Shown in pieces: positions 1-7,021 of a stretch of DNA of 51,255 nucleotides. Origin of the DNA: a virus; IMG/VR virus record IMGVR_UViG_3300023179_008629, positions 1 to 51,255 of that record. One strand, 5' to 3'. The notes beneath the pieces were generated by a model. The model made no database searches, had not been told where the DNA came from, and was given only the letters and a program-made list of their open reading frames with translations. Both the position numbers and the translations under genes were made by a program. Each line of letters starts with the position of its first letter. The stretch's first letter is position 1.

Positions 1-2
1 CC

Positions 3-240
3 CAAACTCCAACAGTTACGCCAACTAAAACACCAACCCCAACAGTTACATCCACTAACACGGTCACTCCCACTAATACCCAAACTCCAACAGTTACGCC
101 AACTAAAACACCAACCCCAACAGTTACATCCACTAACACGGTCACTCCCACTAATACCCAAACTCCAACAGTTACGCCAACTAAAACACCAACCCCAACA
201 GTTACGCCAACTAAAACACCAACCCCAACGCCTACAGAAA
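3..240 (+). repeat. 78-bp tandem repeat encoding a 26-aa Thr/Pro unit
   Basis: Two apparently identical 78-bp units lie at 3-80 and 81-158, followed by a third that diverges after about 50 bases. Each unit encodes 26 residues made of TPTVTPTKT-like and TPTNTQ-like pieces. The array probably extends left of the window. Unit length is a multiple of three, so copy-number change would keep the frame. Confidence 0.85.
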
Positions 241-1073
241 CACCTAACTGTCCAATTGAAAGAGATTGTGATGGCACTTGTTGTCCAGAAGGTTTTTATT
301 GTGAAGAAGGAATTTGTCTCACAGAAAAATTCTATTGTGTGCCAGACACAAACCCTACCCCAACGCCTACAGAAACACCAACCCCAACAGTTACTCCCAC
401 CAACACGGTAACTCTCACTAATAGTGCAACACCAACAGTTACTCCCACTAACACGGTAACTCTTACTAACAGTGCAACACCAACAGTTACTCCCACCAAC
501 ACGGTAACTCTCACTAATAGCGCAACACCAACAGTTACTCCCACCAACACGGTAACTCTCACTAATAGTGCAACACCAACAGTTACTCCCACCAACACGG
601 TAACTCCCACTAATACCCAAACTTCAACAGTTACACCCACTAACACAGCCACTCCCACTAATACCCAAACTCCAACAGTTACTCCAACACCCACAGTTTT
701 ACCAACATTTAGCATAAATAATAGCTCAACAGCAGAAGCAAATGGTTGCTACAATATAGTTGGAGAGTATGGTTCTGGACTCACCGGGCCTAAACCTTTT
801 TACAGCAATGGATTGTATTATGTTTGGATTAGAACGTATGGACCAGGCTCTTACCGTTGGGCATTATCAGAAAAAGATATATCTTCTTTCTTTAATATAA
901 TCGCAGAATCACCTTTTGTATCTGTTCCAATAAACGATCTACCGCCCAATTATGATTGGGATAATGGTGTTATATTAACATATGGTTGTGCGACCACAAC
1001 AACAACAACAACAACAACAACAGAGCCTTATATATATAGTAGTAGTATTCAACTATTCGATTTTATTCCATGA
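3..1073 (+). CDS. Pro/Thr-repeat (mucin-like) surface or fibre protein, 5'-partial
   Basis: The frame is open from the left edge, so this is the 3' part of a longer gene; a GTG at 339 is an internal valine, not a convincing start. Order of parts: a Thr/Pro array in 26-residue units (3-245), a module with seven cysteines in about 30 residues (249-338), a second Thr/Pro array built on 16-residue units (381-620), a further Thr/Pro linker to about 705, an ~85-residue Gly/Tyr/Trp-containing domain (about 710-990), a run of ten Thr, and a short tail ending in FDFIP. Low-complexity Thr/Pro linkers are typical of extracellular or virion surface proteins. The stop overlaps the next start (ATGA), so it is translationally coupled to a glycosyltransferase. 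Inferred role: phage fibre or decoration protein, possibly O-glycosylated. The protein family is not recognised. Confidence 0.75.
   Translation, partial: QTPTVTPTKTPTPTVTSTNTVTPTNTQTPTVTPTKTPTPTVTSTNTVTPTNTQTPTVTPTKTPTPTVTPTKTPTPTPTETPNCPIERDCDGTCCPEGFYCEEGICLTEKFYCVPDTNPTPTPTETPTPTVTPTNTVTLTNSATPTVTPTNTVTLTNSATPTVTPTNTVTLTNSATPTVTPTNTVTLTNSATPTVTPTNTVTPTNTQTSTVTPTNTATPTNTQTPTVTPTPTVLPTFSINNSSTAEANGCYNIVGEYGSGLTGPKPFYSNGLYYVWIRTYGPGSYRWALSEKDISSFFNIIAESPFVSVPINDLPPNYDWDNGVILTYGCATTTTTTTTTTEPYIYSSSIQLFDFIP
249..338 (+). other. Cysteine-rich module between two Thr/Pro arrays
   Basis: Thirty codons contain seven Cys with spacing C-x5-C-x3-CC-x5-C-x4-C-x6-C, which resembles small disulfide-knotted (knottin-like) modules. 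The adjacent CC pair and the Gly/Asp-rich loops fit a disulfide-stabilised extracellular fold. It sits like a bead between two flexible linkers. Its identity as a cystine knot is inferred from spacing only; zinc binding is an alternative. Confidence 0.55.
381..620 (+). repeat. 48-bp tandem repeat encoding [16 protein letters not shown]
   Basis: Four 48-bp units start at 381, 429, 477 and 525, and a fifth partial unit starts at 573. Units differ only by scattered, mostly silent changes (ACC/ACT, CTC/CTT, AGT/AGC). Each encodes the same 16 residues. Silent divergence with protein identity suggests selection on the peptide or recent gene conversion. Confidence 0.85.
996..1022 (+). repeat. (ACA)9 microsatellite coding poly-Thr
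   Basis: Nine consecutive ACA codons preceded by ACC give ten Thr in a row just before the C-terminal tail of the Thr/Pro protein. It is a trinucleotide run, so slippage would change length without a frameshift. Confidence 0.9.
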
Positions 1074-1987
1074 TAGATGTATATTTATGGTTATATCATA
1101 TTGACTTGTGGCACGAATTTAGTAAACTTTTATATCCTATAAAAGATAATATAGTTTTACATCTTGGTCTTTATAATGGTCATGATAATACTTTTATTGT
1201 CAAGAATATAGACAAACAATTTAATCATTATCAGATCAAGTATCACAATAATATTGGAGCAGATATTCTACCATTTATTACGGATTTTAGCCAGAATGAA
1301 AGTCGTAATTCGCATTTTTTGAAAATACACTCCAAAAAAAGCACGCTGGCTAGAAACACACCATGGAGAACTATTTTGCTTCATAGTTTAATTGGAACGT
1401 CCGATATATTTTATTCCAATCATAGTAGTATGTTAAATCATGACCATGGTATAGTATGTGATAAAAATTTAACTTTGCGTAAACAGGAAAATACCAATTC
1501 ATTTAAAATTTTAGAACTTTTAAACTACTACGGTATTCCTTCTAAACAAATCGTAAAAAAACAATTTGCTGCTGGCTCAATGTTTTTTGGCAATTCTGGC
1601 TTGTTTGAAAAGTTTTTTAATAAAGACAGTCTTAAATTTTTAACATCAAAACTATCTACAGAAGTAGGATATATTACAGATATAAATAGTGGTAAATATG
1701 CTCATAGTTTAGAAAGAATATTTGGATATATATCAGAATATGAAAATAAAACCATAGGCAATACAATATATCCGACCAAACGAATTATTAACCATAAATC
1801 ACCAACACATAAGCTTCACCTCGTTCAAACCCACACGTCTTTCTGCTACATACAAGAAAACATCACTGTTAAAGGTCGCTTATTGCATCAAGAGCCAGAT
1901 TCTTTTACTATAGAATGGCATCATACAGACAAGCCCACAATCAGAAAATATGTAAAAATAGATAATAATACTTACATAGGAATATGA
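1070..1987 (+). CDS. RgpF-like (rhamnan synthesis protein F family) glycosyltransferase
   Basis: 305 aa. It starts with [14 protein letters not shown], like the 'H.YY..LW' opening of the RgpF family. Further family hallmarks are the KIHSKKS segment (about residue 86), AAGSMFFGN (about 167) and the C-terminal [10 protein letters not shown]. RgpF-type enzymes transfer sugars to surface polysaccharides in the cytoplasm. The start is fixed by the ATGA overlap with the Thr/Pro protein. The last ~37 residues (269-305) resemble residues 38-71 of the next protein (pattern G-x-LL...I-x-W...Y-x-K-x-DNN-x-Y), so a small module occurs on both sides of the gene boundary. Family assignment is good; donor sugar and acceptor are unknown. 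Acting on the neighbouring Thr/Pro protein is an inference from position. Confidence 0.75.
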   Translation: MIDVYLWLYHIDLWHEFSKLLYPIKDNIVLHLGLYNGHDNTFIVKNIDKQFNHYQIKYHNNIGADILPFITDFSQNESRNSHFLKIHSKKSTLARNTPWRTILLHSLIGTSDIFYSNHSSMLNHDHGIVCDKNLTLRKQENTNSFKILELLNYYGIPSKQIVKKQFAAGSMFFGNSGLFEKFFNKDSLKFLTSKLSTEVGYITDINSGKYAHSLERIFGYISEYENKTIGNTIYPTKRIINHKSPTHKLHLVQTHTSFCYIQENITVKGRLLHQEPDSFTIEWHHTDKPTIRKYVKIDNNTYIGI

Positions 1988-1996
1988 TATAGTTTA

Positions 1997-4384
1997 ATGT
2001 CTAATATTAAAACAATTAAAATTTTTACCGAAGAACTAAATAATATTATTAATATCGATATAGATCATAATAATATTTGTAAATATCATTATAGTAATAA
2101 TACGTATGGAAATCTTCTTTATGAAACAGATAATTCTATAGTTATTATTTGGAACAAACTAAATAAAACATATACTAGAGAATATATAAAAACAGATAAT
2201 AATGACTATTATGTTCATAATGCTAAAAGTTTAATTCCTGAATCTTGGAATCCAAAATCTTATAGAGAGTTAAATAAAGATTTATTAGATTTGAACATGG
2301 ATGATAGGTCATTGATGCAACACTATATCGAATATGGTATTGAAGAAAATAGAATTTTTCAATTATCAAAATTACCAGAAAATTTTGACTATAGATTATA
2401 TCGGTTATTAAATCCAGATTTAAGAATTTTATCTACTCAACACGAAATCGAAAATCATTATATAGCTCATGGTCAAAAAGAACAACGACGATATACTTAT
2501 GGTTTTACATACGATCAAATGATATCTATCAAAGATAATCAAACTCATCATTTATTATTAAAACCCACTATAATACTAATCAATCATGACTCATCGTTAA
2601 CTGGGGCACCACTAGCACTAGTAGATATAGCGAATTTTTTAGATGATAACAATTTTAAGAATATACTTTTTATAGACATTTTACCTAATAATTTATTTAA
2701 GCTCAACAAAAGAATTAAAAAATTATATCACTTTAATGATGATAATGTTTTATTAGATATTATTGATAATACAACGCCAATATTGATTTATTCTAATTCG
2801 CTAACTCTGATGGTTCAAAATCCCAAAAAATTTGAGCATCTACTTTATAAAACGGTATTTCATTTACATGAATGTTTTAGTGATCTTATTTCATTTATTG
2901 GAGATAATAATAAATTTAAATATCTAGTAGATCATAGCAAAAATATATGTATGGTAGCCCCCAAGATAGTTGAAGATTCTAATCTACTAAATATTGATAA
3001 AGTTAAAATTATTACTCCATTTATATCAAAAGATAAAACCAAAACAATATTAAAATATCAAAAAAAGAAAAAACAACTTTCTGATAAAGTTACGATATGC
3101 ATGTGTGGATCAGTATCTATAAGAAAAAATCCAGAATTATTTATACATTTAGCTAAAATGAATCCCAATTACCATTTTGTATGGGTAGGTGCAGATCTAG
3201 GGGTAGATTTACCCAATATACAATGTATTGAACAAACAAATAATCCTTATGAAACTTTTAGTCAAATAGACTACTTTTTTTTAACAAGCATAAGAGAACC
3301 ATTTGGTACAGTAATAATAGAAAATCTATTTTTAAATAATAAAATTATACTATTAGAAGATAATATCAAATATAATTATGATATATCTAAATTAGAAAAT
3401 GTATTTGTTATTCGTAATCATAATAACAATTATAATATTATTAATACAGAATTTCAAAAACTAAATATTAATAAAAAACCTAATAAAAGTATAAAAAATA
3501 TACAATATATTAAAAATAACTTTTTACAATACAATGTAGTCGATACTACTGCTATTAAACATAAATCTCATATTATATTATCTTTTTATAATAAACCTAA
3601 TCAAGATTTAAATTATTACACTAATATTATAAATCAAAAACTATTATTTGATAAAACCATAAATAGTATTACAATTTCTATTGCAGATGATGACGGTGCT
3701 ACTTCTAAATATTTTTTAAATAATATCAATCATAATAACATTATTATTAATAAAAGAAACAATGCTGGATGGGATATTGGTGGATTAGTTCATTCTTTGT
3801 GCGAAAATAGAATATATAAAGATGAAGACTATATAATGTATATACATAATAAAAGTAATTTCTTGTGGAGACAAGGATTATTTAAAATTCTATATTACAA
3901 CGATTATTTCAAATACGACTCTGTTGTAGCTAAAGAATGGTACGTCCCTTGTGAAAAAGACAAAATACTAAGAGAGCTATTTAAAATTCATAGTTTTATG
4001 AATGAAGTTTATGATAAATCTTTTAATTATATTAGTGGCACATGTTTTATAACACGATATAGTTTATTAAAAAATTTAATTTCTAACTCTCAGTATATTC
4101 TAAACAATTTAACAGATATCGATAAAGACGATACTTATTGGCAAAAACAAATGTCTAATATAGTATTGTTTGAACAAAAATTTAAAAACCACCAGGACCA
4201 CCCTATATATAACACCGTAGACGAAGACGCTAGAGACGTCTTTTTATCTACTAAAAGTAAAAATTATTTTGAACTACTCATTAAACATAATAAAAAAGGC
4301 ATACCAGACTATACGTTTGAACATGCTTTAGAAAGATATATCGGATATTTGATATCACAAAACAGAAAAGTGCATATAATATAA
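1997..4384 (+). CDS. Large multidomain glycosyltransferase (GT4 plus RgpF-like domain)
   Basis: 795 aa. Residues ~38-71 share a short module with the end of the preceding protein. Residues ~80-170 hold two copies of the 'Y..LNPDL...HY..hG..E.R' motif (LMQHYIEYGIEENR and IENHYIAHGQKEQRRY) that often accompanies bacterial glycosyltransferases. A GT-B (GT4-like) domain follows, beginning near LINHDSSLTGAPLAL, with CGSVSIRKNPELF and a C-terminal half containing SIREPFGTVIIENL (an EPFG...E variant of the EX7E motif). From ~residue 520 there is an RgpF-like domain with NAGWDIGGLVHSL, YIHNKSN and the C-terminal HALERYIGYL. It lies 9 bases after its neighbour. Two catalytic domains in one chain could make a disaccharide or longer glycan; that is inferred. 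Confidence 0.8.
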   Translation: MSNIKTIKIFTEELNNIINIDIDHNNICKYHYSNNTYGNLLYETDNSIVIIWNKLNKTYTREYIKTDNNDYYVHNAKSLIPESWNPKSYRELNKDLLDLNMDDRSLMQHYIEYGIEENRIFQLSKLPENFDYRLYRLLNPDLRILSTQHEIENHYIAHGQKEQRRYTYGFTYDQMISIKDNQTHHLLLKPTIILINHDSSLTGAPLALVDIANFLDDNNFKNILFIDILPNNLFKLNKRIKKLYHFNDDNVLLDIIDNTTPILIYSNSLTLMVQNPKKFEHLLYKTVFHLHECFSDLISFIGDNNKFKYLVDHSKNICMVAPKIVEDSNLLNIDKVKIITPFISKDKTKTILKYQKKKKQLSDKVTICMCGSVSIRKNPELFIHLAKMNPNYHFVWVGADLGVDLPNIQCIEQTNNPYETFSQIDYFFLTSIREPFGTVIIENLFLNNKIILLEDNIKYNYDISKLENVFVIRNHNNNYNIINTEFQKLNINKKPNKSIKNIQYIKNNFLQYNVVDTTAIKHKSHIILSFYNKPNQDLNYYTNIINQKLLFDKTINSITISIADDDGATSKYFLNNINHNNIIINKRNNAGWDIGGLVHSLCENRIYKDEDYIMYIHNKSNFLWRQGLFKILYYNDYFKYDSVVAKEWYVPCEKDKILRELFKIHSFMNEVYDKSFNYISGTCFITRYSLLKNLISNSQYILNNLTDIDKDDTYWQKQMSNIVLFEQKFKNHQDHPIYNTVDEDARDVFLSTKSKNYFELLIKHNKKGIPDYTFEHALERYIGYLISQNRKVHII

Positions 4385-4425
4385 TGTCCACACCCATACC
4401 AAAATTTAAATACGAAAAAACCTGA
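4384..4425 (+). pseudogene. 13-codon mini-ORF, possible gene remnant or leader
   Basis: An ATG overlaps the preceding TAA (TAATG) and reads MSTPIPKFKYEKT before TGA. It sits in the 58-base gap before the sulfotransferase. It may be a decayed gene start or a coupling leader; no function can be assigned. Confidence 0.2.
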
Positions 4426-4442
4426 ATAAAAAAGAGAAACTT

Positions 4443-5219
4443 ATGATACCGATATTTATAATAGGCGATATAAGATCAGGATCATCAGCAATAAATGATT
4501 GCTTAAGAGACGTTTTAAATATTCAGGGGTATAATGAAGGCCATTTCTTAAAATATATTAAAAACTATCAAGATATTACAAACGAAATATTTAATAATTT
4601 ATTAGAATACGAACAAAATCCTCTAATAGCCATAGGCAATATTGATAAAAATAAATTTTTTAACAATATATTATTAGCATTTCAAAAAACATATGAATCT
4701 TTATTTGATAACTCTCAACAGTATTGGATAGATAAAACGCCAGATTTTAATTTATATCACATTAAAGATTTATTAAATTTATGGCCTAATAGTAAATTTA
4801 TAATGCTAAAAAGAAGATCACTAGAAAATATTAAATCTAAAACTATAAAATTTCCCCATCAGTCATTTGGTCACCATTGCGATAGCTGGAATGATGCGAT
4901 GGTAAGATGGTATTATTTAGATAAAAATGTTTTCAATAATAACTATATAGAAATAGAACACTATGACATGCTATTTAATATAGATAAAATAGCTGAGGAT
5001 TTAGTGAGATTATTGCCAGAATATGGCAATAAAAAACAAAATATTATTGATTTTCTTAATACCAGATATCCTCAAAGTAGTACAGGCAAAAAACCAGAAA
5101 TATTAGATATCAATAGTACAGGTTGGACTTATGATCAAATAAAGATTCATCATAATATTTGTAGCGAAACACTAGATTTATATAAATATAGTTTAGATAA
5201 AAATTATTTTAAGATTTGA
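4443..5219 (+). CDS. Sulfotransferase family protein (PAPS-dependent)
   Basis: 258 aa, a usual length for the family. The N-terminal IFIIGDIRSGSSAI (residues 4-17) matches the 5'-phosphosulfate loop, including the G-x-x-RSGSS pattern. The segment KFIMLKRRSLENIKSK (about 119-134) matches the 3'-phosphate-binding motif of a strand, Arg and Ser. YWIDKTPDF is also typical. The enzyme would move sulfate from PAPS to a hydroxyl, here most plausibly a sugar made by the two glycosyltransferases upstream. A GAGA-type ribosome site precedes the ATG. Substrate is inferred from neighbours; protein tyrosine or lipid sulfation is possible but less supported. Confidence 0.8.
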   Translation: MIPIFIIGDIRSGSSAINDCLRDVLNIQGYNEGHFLKYIKNYQDITNEIFNNLLEYEQNPLIAIGNIDKNKFFNNILLAFQKTYESLFDNSQQYWIDKTPDFNLYHIKDLLNLWPNSKFIMLKRRSLENIKSKTIKFPHQSFGHHCDSWNDAMVRWYYLDKNVFNNNYIEIEHYDMLFNIDKIAEDLVRLLPEYGNKKQNIIDFLNTRYPQSSTGKKPEILDINSTGWTYDQIKIHHNICSETLDLYKYSLDKNYFKI

Positions 5220-5228
5220 GGATATTTG

Positions 5229-5315
5229 ATGTCAACATCTATAAACAAAATTAACATTATAATTCCCCTGGGGGTTCTGGATTACGCTTTCACCTATAGC
5301 TATAAAAAAATATAG
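5229..5315 (+). pseudogene. 28-codon ORF, possible truncated glycosyltransferase start
   Basis: ATG at 5229 follows GAGG (5219-5222) and reads MSTSINKINIIIPLGVLDYA before stopping at 5315. The hydrophobic strand NKINIIIPLG resembles the first beta strand of GT2-type glycosyltransferases, but nothing follows. It may be a remnant of a deleted gene, or an unrelated small peptide. It lies in the 171-base gap between the sulfotransferase and the next operon; apart from the promoter listed separately, I see nothing else in this gap. Confidence 0.25.
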
Positions 5316-5361
5316 AAGATATTGTGAATATAGCAAAACGGTGGAAATAGATATCAACTTC

Positions 5362-5390
5362 TTGACTTTCTGTACTGAACAGACTATAAT
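5362..5390 (+). promoter_or_regulatory. Consensus sigma70 promoter for the nucleotide/replication operon
   Basis: TTGACT (5362-5367), a 17-base spacer and TATAAT (5385-5390) give an almost perfect housekeeping promoter in a true intergenic gap. Transcription should begin near 5396-5398, at or beside the ATG at 5397. A 13-base dyad (CTGT-N5-ACAG, 5370-5382) sits in the spacer and could be an operator. Confidence 0.85.
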
Positions 5391-5396
5391 TTGTTC

Positions 5397-5864
5397 ATGA
5401 GACCGTCGTGGACAGATTATTTTTTAGGATTGGCCAAAGTAGTATCTCAACGTAGTCACGATATACATACTCAGCATGGCTGTGTTATTACTGATCAAAA
5501 TCACAGAATCTTAGGTGTAGGATACAATGGATTTCCTAAAGGTATGGACGATAGTTTCTTGCCAACAACCAGACCAGAGAAATACGATTGGATGATTCAT
5601 TCGGAAAAAAATGCTTTAGCAAATTGTGTAATTAGGCCAGACAACGCAATAGCTTATGTAACTGGTCAATGTTGCAATGATTGTATTATGGCTTTGTGGC
5701 AAGAAGGAATTAGTACTGTATATATGATTGATTCTCACGGCACAGTTTTATTTGATGAATCGGCCCAAAAAAGGTTTGATCTTTTTGTGGAAATGAGTGG
5801 TATCAAAATATTTCGTATAACTCCAAATCTTGATTGGCTGAGACAAATCTCTGGTGTAATATGA
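5397..5864 (+). CDS. Deoxycytidylate (dCMP) deaminase, zinc-dependent
   Basis: 155 aa from ATG 5397; an in-frame TTG at 5391 is immediately downstream of the -10 box and would lie upstream of the expected transcript start. The family opening RPSW..YFLGLAKVVSQRS is present, followed by the active-site HSEKNAL (H-x-E, zinc ligand and proton shuttle) and GQCCNDCIMAL, where the usual PCxxC is QCCNDC. It converts dCMP to dUMP, feeding thymidylate synthesis. The mRNA appears leaderless: no Shine-Dalgarno fits between the -10 box and the ATG, and the conserved N-terminus begins right at this codon. It is the first gene of the long + strand operon. Confidence 0.9.
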   Translation: MRPSWTDYFLGLAKVVSQRSHDIHTQHGCVITDQNHRILGVGYNGFPKGMDDSFLPTTRPEKYDWMIHSEKNALANCVIRPDNAIAYVTGQCCNDCIMALWQEGISTVYMIDSHGTVLFDESAQKRFDLFVEMSGIKIFRITPNLDWLRQISGVI

Positions 5865-5995
5865 TGATTACCCTATTTTATATTTTATCAGCTTTGTATA
5901 TTATTAGAATAAATTTTTTAGAAGTTAATTATATGGGTCAAGCTTTTGAAAGTTTGGTAATATTGGGTTTGATAATTTTATTACAGAAAAAATAA
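5861..5995 (+). CDS. Small membrane protein, 44 aa
   Basis: ATG 5861 overlaps the deaminase stop (ATGA). It reads MMITLFYILSALYIIRINFL, a Met-Gly-Gln-Ala turn, then LVILGLIILLQKK and TAA. Two hydrophobic stretches (residues 1-20 and 31-41) with a basic C-terminus suggest one or two membrane segments. It fills the space up to the nrdB ribosome site (ATGGAG, 5995-6000). Function unknown; small membrane proteins of this kind are common in phage early operons. Confidence 0.55.
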   Translation: MMITLFYILSALYIIRINFLEVNYMGQAFESLVILGLIILLQKK

Positions 5996-6007
5996 TGGAG
6001 TTTTATT

Positions 6008-6982
6008 ATGATATTTGATGAACAAATTAGTCGCAAACCCGATCATTATCCTTGGACCCAAGATTTTATATCAGCAATGCACAATGGTTTTTGGACCCAT
6101 AAAGAATTTAATTTTAGTAGTGATATTCAAGACTTTAAAGTTAATCTAACAGAACAAGAACAACAAATAATTATAAGGGCCCTTTCTACTATAGGTCAGC
6201 TAGAAATTAGTGTTAAAAAGTTTTGGGCTAAACTAGGTGATAATTTACCTCATCCTAGTATAAATGATATGGGCTATGTTATGGCTAATACTGAAGTTAT
6301 TCATGGTGATGCTTACGAAAGACTTCTAGAGGTTTTGGGTATAGACGAAGCTTTTGATGATATACTAAAGTTAGATATTATTAAGGGGCGCGTTAATTAT
6401 CTACGCAAGCATTTGCATAAATTTCATGATAATAATAAAAAGCAGTTTGTATACTCTTTAATATTATTTACCTTATTTGTTGAGAATATTGCATTATTTT
6501 CACAATTTTATACTATTAGTTTTTTTGGACGATATAAAAATTTGTTAAAAGATACCAATAAACAAGTTGAATATACTAGTCGTGAAGAAGCAGCACATAG
6601 TATAATAGGAATAAAAATTATTAATACTATTAAAACAGAGCATCCTGAATTATTTGATGAAGAATTAAAAACTAAAATAGAACATGAAGCCAAAGATGCT
6701 GTAAAATATGAATGTCAAATTGTTGAATGGATAGTTAATGGATACTCTCATGAAAAGCTTAATTCTAATCTATTAAAAGAGTTTATTAAAAACAGAATGA
6801 ATGAATCTTTAAAGCAGATAGGATATGATCCAATTTTTGAGGTAGATCAAGACATTATTTCTAAAACATTATGGTTTGATGAACAAGTATTAGGAAATAA
6901 TATGACTGATTTCTTTCATAGTCGTCCAGTAGAATATGCTAAATGTTCGCAAAGCTTTGATGTGGATGATCTATTTAGCTGA
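6008..6982 (+). CDS. nrdB: Class I ribonucleotide reductase, small (beta, R2) subunit
   Basis: 324 aa. The diiron-radical protein generates the radical passed to NrdA for reducing ribonucleotides. Visible ligands and radical site: E96-x2-H99-x3-Y103 (EVIHGDAY, the Tyr at the E. coli Y122 position), E159 (FVEN) and E194-x2-H197 (EEAAH). The first ligand position appears to be E66 in IGQLEISVKKFW instead of the classic Asp, a pattern I associate with the R2 group often found in Bacteroidetes. The C-terminus DVDDLFS is the usual R1-docking tail. It precedes nrdA by 39 bases; the start has a good ribosome site. Confidence 0.95.
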   Translation: MIFDEQISRKPDHYPWTQDFISAMHNGFWTHKEFNFSSDIQDFKVNLTEQEQQIIIRALSTIGQLEISVKKFWAKLGDNLPHPSINDMGYVMANTEVIHGDAYERLLEVLGIDEAFDDILKLDIIKGRVNYLRKHLHKFHDNNKKQFVYSLILFTLFVENIALFSQFYTISFFGRYKNLLKDTNKQVEYTSREEAAHSIIGIKIINTIKTEHPELFDEELKTKIEHEAKDAVKYECQIVEWIVNGYSHEKLNSNLLKEFIKNRMNESLKQIGYDPIFEVDQDIISKTLWFDEQVLGNNMTDFFHSRPVEYAKCSQSFDVDDLFS

Positions 6983-7021
6983 TATTACTGACAAAATGAT
7001 ATTAGACATAAAAGGAACAGT

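Noticed and set aside
3-710. Possible CRISPR array from tandem repeats
   Set aside because: Repeats are contiguous coding units with no unique spacers, in frame with a protein.
332-715. Antisense ORF of Val/Gly repeats
   Set aside because: It is the complement of the Thr/Pro repeat frame and has no independent start signal or conserved feature.
5370-5382. LexA/SOS box
   Set aside because: CTGT-N5-ACAG has the wrong spacing (the E. coli box is CTGT-N8-ACAG); kept only as a possible operator.
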